Below, one piece after another: positions 34,536 through 44,725 of a DNA stretch of 64,000 bases. The position numbers and the translations under genes were made by a program. Source of the DNA: Shewanella inventionis. GTDB lineage: Bacteria > Pseudomonadota > Gammaproteobacteria > Enterobacterales > Shewanellaceae. The notes beneath the pieces were generated by a model. The model did no database searches. It was not told the DNA's origin and saw only the letters and a program-made list of their open reading frames with translations. Position 1 is the stretch's first letter; each line of letters begins with the position of its first letter. Where the stretch lies: contig NZ_BMII01000007.1 in NCBI RefSeq assembly GCF_014641855.1, positions 1 through 64,000 on the forward strand, written 5' to 3'.

Positions 34536-35960
34536 TTGAAAACATCACTCTTCCTTTTAACAACGGGATTTATGCTGTTAAGTGGTTGTCAAACTACAGC
34601 AGTAAACGATGTAAAAGCACATAAACCCGCAAAAAACGCTCAAAATGCAACGCAATACAAGATCCCTAAATCGATAGTACGCCGTGAATACAAAGAGTCT
34701 GGTGATGTATGGGAACGGATCCGCTTTTCTATGGATATGCCCATACCTGACCAGCACTTAGTTAACCGTTATCGCCAATGGTATATCGATAACCCTAAGC
34801 ACTTAGAGCAAATATCTCAACGTGCTCGGCCATTTTTGTATTTAATTGTTCAAGAGTTTGAGCATCGTGATTTGCCCATAGAGCTTGCATTACTTCCTAT
34901 TGTTGAAAGTTCATTTAATCCGCTTGCTTATTCAAGTGCCAACGCATCCGGGTTGTGGCAATTTACTTCGCCAATGGCAAGCCATTTTGGATTAGACATG
35001 AACTGGTGGTACGACGGCCGTAAAGATGTTCCTGCCGCAACGTCTGCTGCCCTTGATATGCTCGAATACTTGTATAAAAAAACCGACAATTGGCTTTATG
35101 CGCTTGCTGCTTATAACGCAGGTGAGGGCAGATTAAGAGAAGCAATACGGTACAACGAAGAAAAGGGACTAGGAACTGATTTTTGGTCATTGCCTTTACC
35201 CACAGAAACCAAACAATATGTGCCACAATTATTAGCGATTGCCGATGTAGTTAAAAACGCAGAGAGTTATGGTATTACCTTACATTCCATCCCCAATAAA
35301 CCGTTGGTTGAAGTGATTGATGTTGGTAGTCAAATTGACTTGGCTGTTGCAGCTAAGTTAGCCAAGATCCCTGTTAAGCGTTTGCAAAAGTTAAACCCCG
35401 GTTTTAATCGTTGGGCTACGTCACCACAAGGTCCCCATCAATTAGTTGTGCCTGTGAGTAAGGCTCATAAATTTAAACAAGCACTCGCCGCTACCGATAT
35501 TAACGAAAGGCTAAAATGGTATAAATATCTTATCCAAAATGGTGACAATATTACTGTGATTGCTCAGCGCCACCAAACCAGCGTTGAAAAAATCAAAGCC
35601 ATGAATGACATTCAAGGTGATAAAATTATTGCCGGCGATATTTTGTATATGCCTCACACAGCTTCACAAGTTATTTTAGATGTAGAACGTGCTGCAACGC
35701 AGTCTGCGGCAAAACAAACTGCCAATAAACCTTCGGTATCCAAAGTTAATAGCAAAGCTATTGCAGTTACCACTAATACCGGCGCTAAAGTTGCTCACAC
35801 TGTACAGTATGGTGATACGCTCTGGAGTATTGCCAGAGTATATAAAGTCAGTGTTGAACAAATTATCAGCTGGAATAACATGAGCGATAGAGATAAATTG
35901 TCAGTGGGGAAAACATTAAGATTTTATCCTCAGTCTAATAATAAACAAAGACAACTTTAG
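34536..35960 (+). CDS. mltD: MltD-like membrane-bound lytic murein transglycosylase with LysM repeats
   Basis: A 474-residue lipoprotein. Signal with lipobox FMLLSGCQ; SLT catalytic domain at about residues 100-230 (PIVESSFNPLAYSSANASGL with catalytic Glu, then YALAAYNAGEGRL); two LysM peptidoglycan-binding repeats at about 325-370 (YLIQNGDNITVIAQRH) and 420-470 (HTVQYGDTLWSIARVYKVSV). It cleaves peptidoglycan glycan strands to anhydromuropeptides at the outer-membrane face. It starts at TTG after AGGAA; no ATG is suitably placed. E. coli MltD has a comparable layout. Confidence 0.92.
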   Translation: MKTSLFLLTTGFMLLSGCQTTAVNDVKAHKPAKNAQNATQYKIPKSIVRREYKESGDVWERIRFSMDMPIPDQHLVNRYRQWYIDNPKHLEQISQRARPFLYLIVQEFEHRDLPIELALLPIVESSFNPLAYSSANASGLWQFTSPMASHFGLDMNWWYDGRKDVPAATSAALDMLEYLYKKTDNWLYALAAYNAGEGRLREAIRYNEEKGLGTDFWSLPLPTETKQYVPQLLAIADVVKNAESYGITLHSIPNKPLVEVIDVGSQIDLAVAAKLAKIPVKRLQKLNPGFNRWATSPQGPHQLVVPVSKAHKFKQALAATDINERLKWYKYLIQNGDNITVIAQRHQTSVEKIKAMNDIQGDKIIAGDILYMPHTASQVILDVERAATQSAAKQTANKPSVSKVNSKAIAVTTNTGAKVAHTVQYGDTLWSIARVYKVSVEQIISWNNMSDRDKLSVGKTLRFYPQSNNKQRQL

Positions 35961-36568
35961 TTGGTTATTATTTGACCGTCCGAGGGTGGGTTGTTTGTAT
36001 ATTATTTGCTCAGATTGTTTGTGCAAAGATTACAATAATCTACATTGTATAACGGATTATGTTTGACGTGTTCACTTTGTTGATAAGTCATACTCTATTT
36101 TGTCAGAAAATCGAATATAAGCACCGTTTAGCCCCCTAAATTAATAAATTTGTGGGCAGCATAAACTACAAAAAGCCTCTGCCCGTCGGGTTGAGGTTAA
36201 TACCAATCAACGCAAGAATGTGATCATTCTTGCTGGTTAACATGGTTTATAACATTATTTTATGCCGCGTAAAAACGTTGATGTAGGGCTGAAATGCCCA
36301 CAACAACTACATTCACATCAACGTATGCCGATAAGAATTAGGTCCACAATAACTAGGTCCACAATAGCTATTCTTGCAACAACTATCCCCGCAATTATCC
36401 GTCTTGCTTAATCTCACTTTATCTCTGAATATAATAAATAAACACTAAATTAAAATTTTATAAAAATCCAATCAATATGGCATACTTTTATTATTTGTTC
36501 GTGTAAATTTGTCTTAAATGGAATTAATGTTTCGTAAGTTGTGCATAACATTTGAGGGCTTTGTTAAC
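35961..36568. other. Repeat-rich intergenic region
   Basis: About 600 bases without a credible gene. It contains a partial copy of the 31491 repeat (36197 to about 36260), an inverted pair CGTTGATGT/ACATCAACG (36275-36283 and 36315-36323), and a short tandem repeat with unit TAGGTCCACAATAACTA near 36338-36370. The promoter of the TonB receptor operon presumably lies in the last 150 bases. Confidence 0.5.
36197..36262. repeat. Partial second copy of the MITE-like repeat
   Basis: TTAATACCAATCA followed by AAGAATGTGATCATTCTTG and CTGGTTAACAT parallels 31491-31545. The matching right end was not found here. Confidence 0.5.
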
Positions 36569-38605
36569 ATGGTGAAGTTGAATTTATTTTCTTACTCTGC
36601 AATCGTAACTGCGTTTACCAGCTTGCCACTTATAGCAAATGAGTCAGATTCATTAGATCTTAGTTTACAAGAATTGATGAGCGTCGAGGTTACATCGGTT
36701 TCAAAGCAAAAACAGCCCTTATCAAATTCACCCGCCGCGATATATGTGATCACAAATGAAGCTATCCGTCATTCTGGTGCAACATCGATTCCTCAAGCTT
36801 TACGGGATGTACCAGGGCTTCATGTCGCCCAATTAGACTCACAAAAATGGGCAGTCAGTAGCCGTGGTTTTAATGGCCGTTATAATAATAAATTGTTAGT
36901 GATGATGGACGGCCGAACATTATATTCCCCCGCATTTTCAGGCGTATATTGGGAAGTGCAAGACACCCTAATGGCCGATATTGAACGTATTGAGGTGATT
37001 CGAGGCCCAAGTGCTGCACTATGGGGCGCGAACGCAGTTAACGGTGTAATTAACATCATTACCAAGCACAGTGCTGATACGCTAGGTGGTTATGCTGAAC
37101 TTGGTGTGGGTGATTATGAACAAGGTTTTGCAGGTACTCGTTATGGTTCGCACTTATCAGACAGTGCAACATCAAGAGTTTATATCAAAGCAAATCAAAG
37201 AGATTCCTTAGCGCATCAGTCACAAGACTTAGATAGTAATCTGGTTGAATCTGCCGCCTCGGTGAGTAAAGACAATAGCTGGAATCACCTGCAAATGGGT
37301 GGGCGTATAGATGTGCAGCTCGAAGCCGACACCAGTTTTACATTAAGTAGTGACGCCTATACGGCAAATATGGAGCAGGCATCAAATGTTGCATCTGTAG
37401 AGGGGCCTGCTTATCGTGATTTTTATCATGAAGAGCTTAAAAGCGAAGGTGTGAATCTGTTATCTAAATACACAAAAGCGTTAACTGCAACCTCAGAATA
37501 CAGCCTGCAAGCCTATTTTGATTATGCCGATAGAGAAGAGGAACTGTATCAGTTAAAAACCAATACCTTTGATATTGATTTTCAACATCAATTTTTATTT
37601 GGCACTGACCATAATATCCTCTGGGGCTTAGGATACCGCGTTATTCAAGATGATTTAACTTCATCGACGATTTTAACCAGCTCAGAGTCACCTTCAACTA
37701 GTACTCAATTATGGAGTGCATTTATTAGTGACGAAATTTCAATAGTTGATGACCAGTTATGGCTTACCTTTGCATCTCGTTTTGAGCACAATGATTATAC
37801 GGGGTTTGAAATCCAGCCCAATGTTCGGCTAATGTGGCAGATTGATAACCAAAACAATCTATGGGGATCGGTTGGTAGGGCATTAAGAACCCCAGCAAGA
37901 GTTGAGAATAATACTTCAGTCAACGCCGTCAATATCGCACCAAGTGAGGTATCGCCTTTAGTTAAAGTCTTTGTGGTAGGCAGTGAGGATTATGAGTCTG
38001 AAGAGATTATTTCATATGAAATGGGTTATCGCTTCATGCCAATGAACACCTTGTCTTTTGATGTCGCGATGTTCTTTAACGATTATAACAAATTACGTAG
38101 TACATCTGAAGGGATCACCGACTTTAGTACATATCCAGATTATGTCAGCCAATATACCTATTTTGAAAACCAGTACGATGGATATAACTATGGTGCAGAG
38201 CTATCGTCAATGTGGGCTGTTACTGATTTGCTGCAAATGCGCATTAACTACAGCTATATTCGCAATGAATTCGATGATGTGCTTGGTCAAAACACTAAAG
38301 CCCCTGAGCAAATGGTATCAAGCATTATTGATTGGCAACCATTGACAACGCTGGGGGTTAATGTTGTTTGGCGCTTTATTGACAGTACAGAATCGCTCAC
38401 GGGTGAAGGAACTCGTTACAAAACCATCGATAGTTATAAAGGGGTTGATATTGCGCTAAATTGGGCTGTGTCGCCCGATATTATGTTATCGGCTTACGGT
38501 AAAAACTTATTTTACCCAGCCCACCTAGAATATGAAGCCGAAAGCATTTTACTGCCTTATAGTGTTGGCCCTAGTTATTTTGTTAAAGTCAGCGTTGATT
38601 TTTAA
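36569..38605 (+). CDS. TonB-dependent outer-membrane receptor
   Basis: A 678-residue receptor (the frame is open from 36518, but the ATG at 36569 follows GAGGG and starts a proper signal peptide). The plug domain covers about residues 30-165: SLQELMSVEVTSVSKQ, then PAAIYVITNEAIRHSGATSI and GANAVNGVINIITK. The remainder is a beta-barrel ending YFVKVSVDF with the terminal Phe of outer-membrane proteins. It imports an unknown large ligand. It is followed after six bases by a YfiR-like protein and then a kinase and a GGDEF/EAL protein, an arrangement suggesting sensing or regulation linked to this receptor. Confidence 0.9.
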   Translation: MVKLNLFSYSAIVTAFTSLPLIANESDSLDLSLQELMSVEVTSVSKQKQPLSNSPAAIYVITNEAIRHSGATSIPQALRDVPGLHVAQLDSQKWAVSSRGFNGRYNNKLLVMMDGRTLYSPAFSGVYWEVQDTLMADIERIEVIRGPSAALWGANAVNGVINIITKHSADTLGGYAELGVGDYEQGFAGTRYGSHLSDSATSRVYIKANQRDSLAHQSQDLDSNLVESAASVSKDNSWNHLQMGGRIDVQLEADTSFTLSSDAYTANMEQASNVASVEGPAYRDFYHEELKSEGVNLLSKYTKALTATSEYSLQAYFDYADREEELYQLKTNTFDIDFQHQFLFGTDHNILWGLGYRVIQDDLTSSTILTSSESPSTSTQLWSAFISDEISIVDDQLWLTFASRFEHNDYTGFEIQPNVRLMWQIDNQNNLWGSVGRALRTPARVENNTSVNAVNIAPSEVSPLVKVFVVGSEDYESEEIISYEMGYRFMPMNTLSFDVAMFFNDYNKLRSTSEGITDFSTYPDYVSQYTYFENQYDGYNYGAELSSMWAVTDLLQMRINYSYIRNEFDDVLGQNTKAPEQMVSSIIDWQPLTTLGVNVVWRFIDSTESLTGEGTRYKTIDSYKGVDIALNWAVSPDIMLSAYGKNLFYPAHLEYEAESILLPYSVGPSYFVKVSVDF

Positions 38606-38611
38606 ATTACG

Positions 38612-39145
38612 ATGAAAAAAGTGACTTTTTATAAGCAATTTATCTATAGGTTAATGGTTATATTTGTCCTGTTTTCAGGTTCATCTATGGCAGAAGACGC
38701 TTTATCGTTGAAAGCGGCTTTCACCTATAACTTTGCTAAATTCACACATTGGCCACAACCCCGGGTTGCGCAGCAGTCAGCTTGGAAGATATGTTTTTTT
38801 GGTAAGCAATATCGCGACAGCTTTATGTCGCTGTCTAAAAAGCAAATCGAGAACCAATTTATTTTACCCATAGAATTGACTGAAACTAATCAAGTTGAAC
38901 AATGTGATGTGATATTTATTGATTCAAATTACCGTGAATTAACGCGTCGGTTATTTTTAGCCGTTGACGATAAGCCTATTTTAACTGTGTCTGATATTTC
39001 TGGGTTTACAGCGCAAGGTGGCATGATTGAAATTGTCGAACAAGATCAACGTTTATACTTTAAAGTAAACACACAAGTGTTAGAAAAATCGGGACTAAAC
39101 ATTAGTTCTCAAGTGTTAAAACTCGCGCTTGAGGTAAAACGATGA
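38612..39145 (+). CDS. YfiR family (DUF4154) periplasmic protein
   Basis: A 177-residue secreted protein: signal peptide ending SGSSMA, then [19 protein letters not shown], the N-terminal hallmark of YfiR/DUF4154. YfiR of Pseudomonas represses the diguanylate cyclase YfiN through periplasmic contact. Here the next gene, overlapping by four bases, encodes a membrane kinase with a periplasmic sensor segment, its likely partner. That relationship is inferred from gene order. Confidence 0.85.
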   Translation: MKKVTFYKQFIYRLMVIFVLFSGSSMAEDALSLKAAFTYNFAKFTHWPQPRVAQQSAWKICFFGKQYRDSFMSLSKKQIENQFILPIELTETNQVEQCDVIFIDSNYRELTRRLFLAVDDKPILTVSDISGFTAQGGMIEIVEQDQRLYFKVNTQVLEKSGLNISSQVLKLALEVKR

Positions 39146-41493
39146 AAAAAATCAATATATTTTCCATTCGCACTAAATTGATTGTTTCAATGATGACCAT
39201 TGCAATCATTGTAATAACCATTATTTCTACTTCGCTAATTAAACAACAATACGTTATCACTCAACAAAAGGCCGAACAAAATTTAACCGTATTAAGTGAT
39301 GTTATCGCAAGTAATAGTCTAACCGCCGTTATATTTAAAGATCCTTATTCGGCACAAAAAACCTTATCTGCATTGGTTGCTCAACCCGATATTGTTAATG
39401 CAGATATATATGACCCCACCAATACTATTTTTGCATCTTACTTAAATCCACAAATAAGCGAAGTGACTCGAAACCCTGAGCATGTTACTGAGAGTCTTGT
39501 TAGCCATAAAAAGCAAACTACCTTTAATAATAATGGGGTTCACTCCTATACCCCCTTGGTTTCAGACGGTGAGCTCGTTGGCATATTGCATATCACTGAC
39601 AACATGAACACACTGTCAAAGCAATTAGAAGATTATTTAGTCCTGGTTATCATGGCCAGTATTTCAGCCTTTTTGGCAAGTTTGTTAGTGATGTTTTGGT
39701 TGCAGTCATTATTCACTAAACCAATGAATACACTAGTAAATGTTATTGAAGGTATATCTCATAACAAAGATTATACCCAACGTGTCAGTATTGATTCTCA
39801 CGATGAATTTGCACAATTAGCTGAGAGCTTTAATGCCATGATATCCGAGGTAGATACTCGAGGGCGACAACTTGAACGGATTAATCAAGAGCTTGAAAAT
39901 CGTGTCAATGAGCGTACATTCGAGTTACAACAAACACTAGAAATGGCCAAGAGTGCCAATCTTGCAAAATCAGAATTTTTAGCGGTAATGAGTCATGAAA
40001 TAAGAACACCTTTGAATGGAATTATAGGTTTTTCTGATTTGCTTAAGTCTTATGATTTACATAGTGATGTATCAAACACCGTAGACATGATAAATGAGTC
40101 TGCACAAACGCTACTCGTGCTGCTTAATGAAGTGCTAGACTTTTCTAAAATAGATGCCAATAAGCTCGATCTAGACATACGGGAGTTTAAGCTGGAGGAT
40201 TTAGTTCGCTCAGCGTGTCAAGCTCATCAAATCGTCGCTGAAAAAAAACAGTTACTTTTTAGTATTAATATCTCTTCTTTAAGTCACCAACATTTTTTAG
40301 GCGACCCTGTTAGGATCCGTCAAATTATTAATAATCTGGTATCAAACGCGATTAAGTTCACTCACAAAGGAACGATAAACATTGAGGTGAGTGAACATGT
40401 TGAAGGTTCAGATACAACAATAAAATTTACCGTTAATGATACTGGAATTGGTATTTCAAACGATAAACTGGAGTCTATATTTACCCCGTTTACTCAAGCT
40501 GATAATTCGATAACACGCGAATATGGTGGTACCGGGCTAGGTTTAGCCATATGCCAACAACTTATTATGTTGATGAATGGAAAATATGGCGTAAATAGCA
40601 CCATTAGCCAAGGCAGTACATTTTGGTTCAGTATCCCATTAGTCCCAATTGATAAAACACTGGCTAATGTAAACAATGTGCCTGTCATGCATCACAATAC
40701 TAATAATGTCATATACCGTAAAACCATGGTGTTGGTTGCAGAAGACAATGTGGTAAATCAGCTGGTTATTAAAAGTCTATTAGCATCATTAGGGCATGAT
40801 TGTGAAATTGTAGACAACGGTAAAGAAGCGATAAAACTTGCTGGTGAAAAAAAATTCGACATCATCTTTATGGATTATCACATGCCTGTTGCCGATGGTA
40901 TAGAAGCCACACAAGCAATCGTTAAGCTTGGGCCTAATAGTGTTAATGCAACAACGCCTATCATTGCGCTTACAGCCGATATACAACCTAATGTTAAACG
41001 CCGTTTTCGAGATGCTGGGGCAAAAGACACACTTCTGAAACCCTTTACCAGGCAAAATATCAGTGAATGTTTAAACAAGTGGGTATTTGTCTCTGATACT
41101 AGCCTTATTGAACCTGTTATTTCGCAAGATAACGAACCCCCTATTTTCATTGAAGGCCCGCTAAATGACATCATGCAAATATCAACTGAAAATACCAATG
41201 AACTGGTTAAAACCATTGTTGAAATGTACCTAAAAAGTACTCCAGAATTATTGACAGAAATTACTAATGGAATAACCGTTCAAAATGCTGAGCAGGTTTT
41301 TAAAGCATCTCATTCATTGAAATCGAGCTCTGCCAATGTCGGAGCCGCTAAAATGCAATCGTTAGCCAATCAAATTGAGCATTCAGCACGTAAAAATCAA
41401 CTGAGCGATCTTAGTAAATTAACAGGTCCATTGAACCATGTTTTTGAGCAAACTGAACATGCATTACAGCGTAAAATACAGGAGCTTGTTTAA
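39142..41493 (+). CDS. Hybrid sensor histidine kinase (CHASE8-like, HAMP, HisKA, HATPase, REC, HPt)
   Basis: A 783-residue inner-membrane kinase. Membrane helices at about 10-30 and 165-190 bracket a periplasmic sensor resembling the CHASE8 domain of YfiN-like proteins ([19 protein letters not shown]). Then HAMP, H-box [15 protein letters not shown]-box [13 protein letters not shown]-box NDTGIGIS, receiver with [11 protein letters not shown] and a C-terminal HPt domain ([16 protein letters not shown]). It can run a full phosphorelay. It overlaps the YfiR gene by four bases and the next response regulator gene by one base, so it belongs to one operon. Confidence 0.92.
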   Translation: MKKINIFSIRTKLIVSMMTIAIIVITIISTSLIKQQYVITQQKAEQNLTVLSDVIASNSLTAVIFKDPYSAQKTLSALVAQPDIVNADIYDPTNTIFASYLNPQISEVTRNPEHVTESLVSHKKQTTFNNNGVHSYTPLVSDGELVGILHITDNMNTLSKQLEDYLVLVIMASISAFLASLLVMFWLQSLFTKPMNTLVNVIEGISHNKDYTQRVSIDSHDEFAQLAESFNAMISEVDTRGRQLERINQELENRVNERTFELQQTLEMAKSANLAKSEFLAVMSHEIRTPLNGIIGFSDLLKSYDLHSDVSNTVDMINESAQTLLVLLNEVLDFSKIDANKLDLDIREFKLEDLVRSACQAHQIVAEKKQLLFSINISSLSHQHFLGDPVRIRQIINNLVSNAIKFTHKGTINIEVSEHVEGSDTTIKFTVNDTGIGISNDKLESIFTPFTQADNSITREYGGTGLGLAICQQLIMLMNGKYGVNSTISQGSTFWFSIPLVPIDKTLANVNNVPVMHHNTNNVIYRKTMVLVAEDNVVNQLVIKSLLASLGHDCEIVDNGKEAIKLAGEKKFDIIFMDYHMPVADGIEATQAIVKLGPNSVNATTPIIALTADIQPNVKRRFRDAGAKDTLLKPFTRQNISECLNKWVFVSDTSLIEPVISQDNEPPIFIEGPLNDIMQISTENTNELVKTIVEMYLKSTPELLTEITNGITVQNAEQVFKASHSLKSSSANVGAAKMQSLANQIEHSARKNQLSDLSKLTGPLNHVFEQTEHALQRKIQELV

Positions 41494-43586
41494 TGACAAA
41501 ACATGTTCAAGGAGAGATTGTTTTAATTGTTGATGACGATCCTGTTATTCGCATTTTAATGCGCCGTGCTTTACATCCATCGATGACCAACATTATTGAA
41601 GCTAGCTCTGGAGAAGAAGCTATAGCACTTTTTACTCAGTATTTACCTGATTTAATTTTGCTAGATGTCTCTATGGATAAAATGGATGGTTTTGCCTGCT
41701 GCTCAGCTATTCGCGCATTACCTGAAGGTGAAAATGTAGCCATTATTATGGTTACCGCTCTGGATCAACCTCAAGATATTCAAAAGGCTTTTGATGTTGG
41801 CGCTACAGATTTTATGACCAAACCAGTAAAGTGGCCTTTACTCAGTCACCGTATCCACTACGTACTAAAAGCCAATAAAACCATTAAAGAGCTAACTAAA
41901 AGTAAAAACAAACTTGCTAAAGCGCAAAGTATTGCTCATTTAGGTTCTTGGGAATGGGACTTTAACAATAAAACCCTTGATTGTTCAGACGAAGTGTATC
42001 GCATGTTAGGCATGCAACCTAAAGAACGTGAACTGACCTTTAGCAATTTGATAGAAATTGTTCACCCAGATGATCGACAAATGTTATCTCAAACTGTAAC
42101 CCACGCCCTTAAAACAAGGCAAGGTTATGACATTGAATACCGTATTTTACGCGAAAATGGTGAGATCATTACGTTGCATGATCGAACCGATATATCAGAA
42201 GACTTTGGCCAACCAATATTAAATGGCACTTTACACGATATTTCTACCCGTAAAAAATCTGAACAAGAAATAACCTACTATGCCTATTATGATACATTAA
42301 CCGATCTACCAAACCGGCGTAACTTTTTAGATAGGTTAGATACAGCCATTGCTGTCGCAAAAAGACGTGCAAACAAATTAGCACTACTTTTTATAGATTT
42401 AGACCATTTTAAGCGCATAAACGATACATTAGGACACAAAGCAGGCGATGAACTGTTGTGTGAAGCCGCAAATCGCATTAAAACCACAATACGGCAAACA
42501 GATTTGATGGCCATTAACTGTGAAAACGCAGAATATGAAAATAGCCATATAGCCAGACTAGGTGGAGATGAATTTACCTTATTACTGACCGAGCTTGAGT
42601 CTTTTGACTGTGTCGCCAATGTGGCCCAGCGACTTATTAATGAGTTGGCAAAACCATATTTTGTAATGGGTAAAAAAACATTTATCTCAGCAAGTGTGGG
42701 TATTTCTTTTTACCCTGACGATGGTGTGACCGGTGACATATTGCTACAACATGCCGACACTGCAATGTATGAAGTTAAAAATAATGGTAAGAACGGTTAT
42801 CAGCTTTTTTCTCATGAAATGCATCAGTCATTAATGCACAGGCTGCAAATAGAAGCAGAGCTGAGAGAGGCGTTAGCATTAGGCGACCAACTCAAATTAT
42901 ATTATCAACCTCAAATATCCTCATCTCATGGTGACGTTGTGGGTTATGAGGCATTAATGCGATGGGAACACCCAACGAAAGGAATGTTATCCCCATATGA
43001 TTTTATTCATATTGCAGAAACAAGTGGTTTAATTATTGCGATAGGTGAATGGGCATTACTTGAAGCGTGTAAACAGGCTAAAACATTAAGCGTATCTCAT
43101 CAACACTTTACTCGAATGGCGGTTAACTTATCAGCGTTACAATTTAATCACGCTAGCATTTTTGATCATGTTAAAACAGCACTTGAGCAAACAAGTTTAC
43201 CACCACACTTACTCGAGCTTGAAATAACCGAGTCGGCAATTATTGACAATGTGGATGATGCAATTGTTTTATTAAACAAACTTAAAAAGTTAGGTGTAAA
43301 GCTTGCTATTGATGATTTTGGGACCGGGTATTCTTCTTTAAATTATTTAAAAAACTTTCCTATTGATACCCTGAAAATTGATAAATCATTTGTTGACGGC
43401 ATCGTCAACAATCCAAAAGATGCAGCCATTGCCCGTACAATAGTGCAACTCGCACTTAATCTAGGCTTAAGTACCATTGCCGAAGGGGTAGAGTACACAG
43501 AACAACATGAATTATTAAAAACCATGGGCTGCGATGGTCTTCAAGGGTATCTGTTCAGTAAACCCATTTCCTCTGACAAGCTTTGA
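41493..43586 (+). CDS. Response regulator with PAS, GGDEF and EAL domains
   Basis: A 697-residue cytoplasmic c-di-GMP enzyme. Receiver at about 10-125 with phospho-Asp in LILLDVSMDKMDG; PAS at about 140-255 (AHLGSWEWDFNNKTL); GGDEF with intact ARLGGDEFTLLL; EAL with VVGYEALMRWEHP and IDDFGTGYSSLNYLK. All catalytic motifs are intact, so it may both make and degrade c-di-GMP, with phosphorylation by the preceding hybrid kinase as the switch. Last gene of the TonB-YfiR-kinase-GGDEF/EAL operon. Confidence 0.92.
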   Translation: MTKHVQGEIVLIVDDDPVIRILMRRALHPSMTNIIEASSGEEAIALFTQYLPDLILLDVSMDKMDGFACCSAIRALPEGENVAIIMVTALDQPQDIQKAFDVGATDFMTKPVKWPLLSHRIHYVLKANKTIKELTKSKNKLAKAQSIAHLGSWEWDFNNKTLDCSDEVYRMLGMQPKERELTFSNLIEIVHPDDRQMLSQTVTHALKTRQGYDIEYRILRENGEIITLHDRTDISEDFGQPILNGTLHDISTRKKSEQEITYYAYYDTLTDLPNRRNFLDRLDTAIAVAKRRANKLALLFIDLDHFKRINDTLGHKAGDELLCEAANRIKTTIRQTDLMAINCENAEYENSHIARLGGDEFTLLLTELESFDCVANVAQRLINELAKPYFVMGKKTFISASVGISFYPDDGVTGDILLQHADTAMYEVKNNGKNGYQLFSHEMHQSLMHRLQIEAELREALALGDQLKLYYQPQISSSHGDVVGYEALMRWEHPTKGMLSPYDFIHIAETSGLIIAIGEWALLEACKQAKTLSVSHQHFTRMAVNLSALQFNHASIFDHVKTALEQTSLPPHLLELEITESAIIDNVDDAIVLLNKLKKLGVKLAIDDFGTGYSSLNYLKNFPIDTLKIDKSFVDGIVNNPKDAAIARTIVQLALNLGLSTIAEGVEYTEQHELLKTMGCDGLQGYLFSKPISSDKL

Positions 43587-43676
43587 TTGACACAGTCTGT
43601 ATTATCAGGTGTTCTACATAGTTGATAATGGCTTTAGCCTAGTTTCAGTTGTATAAAACATAATAAGGAAATTAAA

Positions 43677-44633
43677 ATGACGCAGTTAAATTGGGGAATA
43701 GTCAGCGCAGGTCGAATAGCAGCGTTATTTTGCCAAGATTTAGTTCACTCTACTCACAGTCATTTGTATGCAGTCGCCGCGCGTAAGCAAGCCGATGCAG
43801 ACAGGTTTGCAGAACAACACCAGATCGAAAAAGCCTATCAAGGCTACCAAACATTATTTGACGACCCAAAAGTGGACATTGTTTATATTGCAACACCGCA
43901 TAATTTTCATTTTAAGCAAACTTATGCTGCATTAATGGCAGGAAAACACGTGTTGTGTGAAAAGCCGATGACAGTCACTCTGGATGAATGCCAAATATTA
44001 ACCACATTAGCCAAAAGCAAAGGTCTGTTACTAATGGAGGCGATGTGGACCTATTTTTTACCGGCTATACAGCAGGCAAAATTATGGTTAGACGAAGGGC
44101 GGATCGGCCAGCTAAAACATGTCAAAGTTGATTTTGGTTATCCTATTCCCTTTAACGCACAGGGCAGAGAATATAACCCGCAACTTGCAGGTGGCTGCTT
44201 ATTAGACATGGGGATTTACCCGTTAGCCATAGCCGATTACTTTTTAACATCAGACATCAACAACCTCTACGTGCAAGCTAACGTGTGTGAAACCGGTGTT
44301 GAAGACGATGTTATTATCATTGGTAAAAGTGATGACGTTATGGTTAGTTTAGCCACATCGTTTCAATGTCGATTAAGTAACAACGCTTATTTAATCGGCG
44401 ATAAAGGTTATATTGTTATTCCTGATGCATTTAGAGCATCACAATGCCATTTGTATCATCTTGAAGATCTTGTCGATAGCTTTACAGATAAACGGCAAAC
44501 GCTAGGATATAATTTTGAAGCAGATGAAGCCTGCAAACTCATACTACGAGGTGACATTGAAAGCCAAGTTGTCACCCATAATTGCAGTTTGCTGTTCCAG
44601 TCTCAATTAGCTAGGGTAAAAGCACTTATTTAA
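43677..44633 (+). CDS. Gfo/Idh/MocA family NAD(P)-dependent oxidoreductase
   Basis: A 318-residue dehydrogenase with N-terminal Rossmann fold (NWGIVSAGRIAALFCQDL) and the family signature HVLCEKPMTVTLDEC containing the Lys of the EKP motif. The C-terminal alpha/beta substrate domain includes GGCLLDMGIYPLA. It resembles the dihydrodiol/sugar dehydrogenase subgroup. It is a single gene and neither neighbour indicates a substrate. The DEHU-reduction step missing from the alginate locus could in principle be done elsewhere; nothing links this enzyme to it. Confidence 0.85.
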   Translation: MTQLNWGIVSAGRIAALFCQDLVHSTHSHLYAVAARKQADADRFAEQHQIEKAYQGYQTLFDDPKVDIVYIATPHNFHFKQTYAALMAGKHVLCEKPMTVTLDECQILTTLAKSKGLLLMEAMWTYFLPAIQQAKLWLDEGRIGQLKHVKVDFGYPIPFNAQGREYNPQLAGGCLLDMGIYPLAIADYFLTSDINNLYVQANVCETGVEDDVIIIGKSDDVMVSLATSFQCRLSNNAYLIGDKGYIVIPDAFRASQCHLYHLEDLVDSFTDKRQTLGYNFEADEACKLILRGDIESQVVTHNCSLLFQSQLARVKALI

Positions 44634-44688
44634 CCCAAACCCTCTAAATTAAAGATTATAAGGCGTTGAACTATATTAAGGTTTATGA

Positions 44689-44718
44689 AAGCCACAAACA
44701 CCATAGTGTTCGTGGCTT
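44689..44718. terminator. Bidirectional terminator between the oxidoreductase and narK-like genes
   Basis: AAGCCACAAACAC and GTGTTCGTGGCTT pair as a 13-bp stem with one mismatch and a 4-base loop between convergent genes. Confidence 0.7.
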
Positions 44719-44725
44719 ATAAAAA

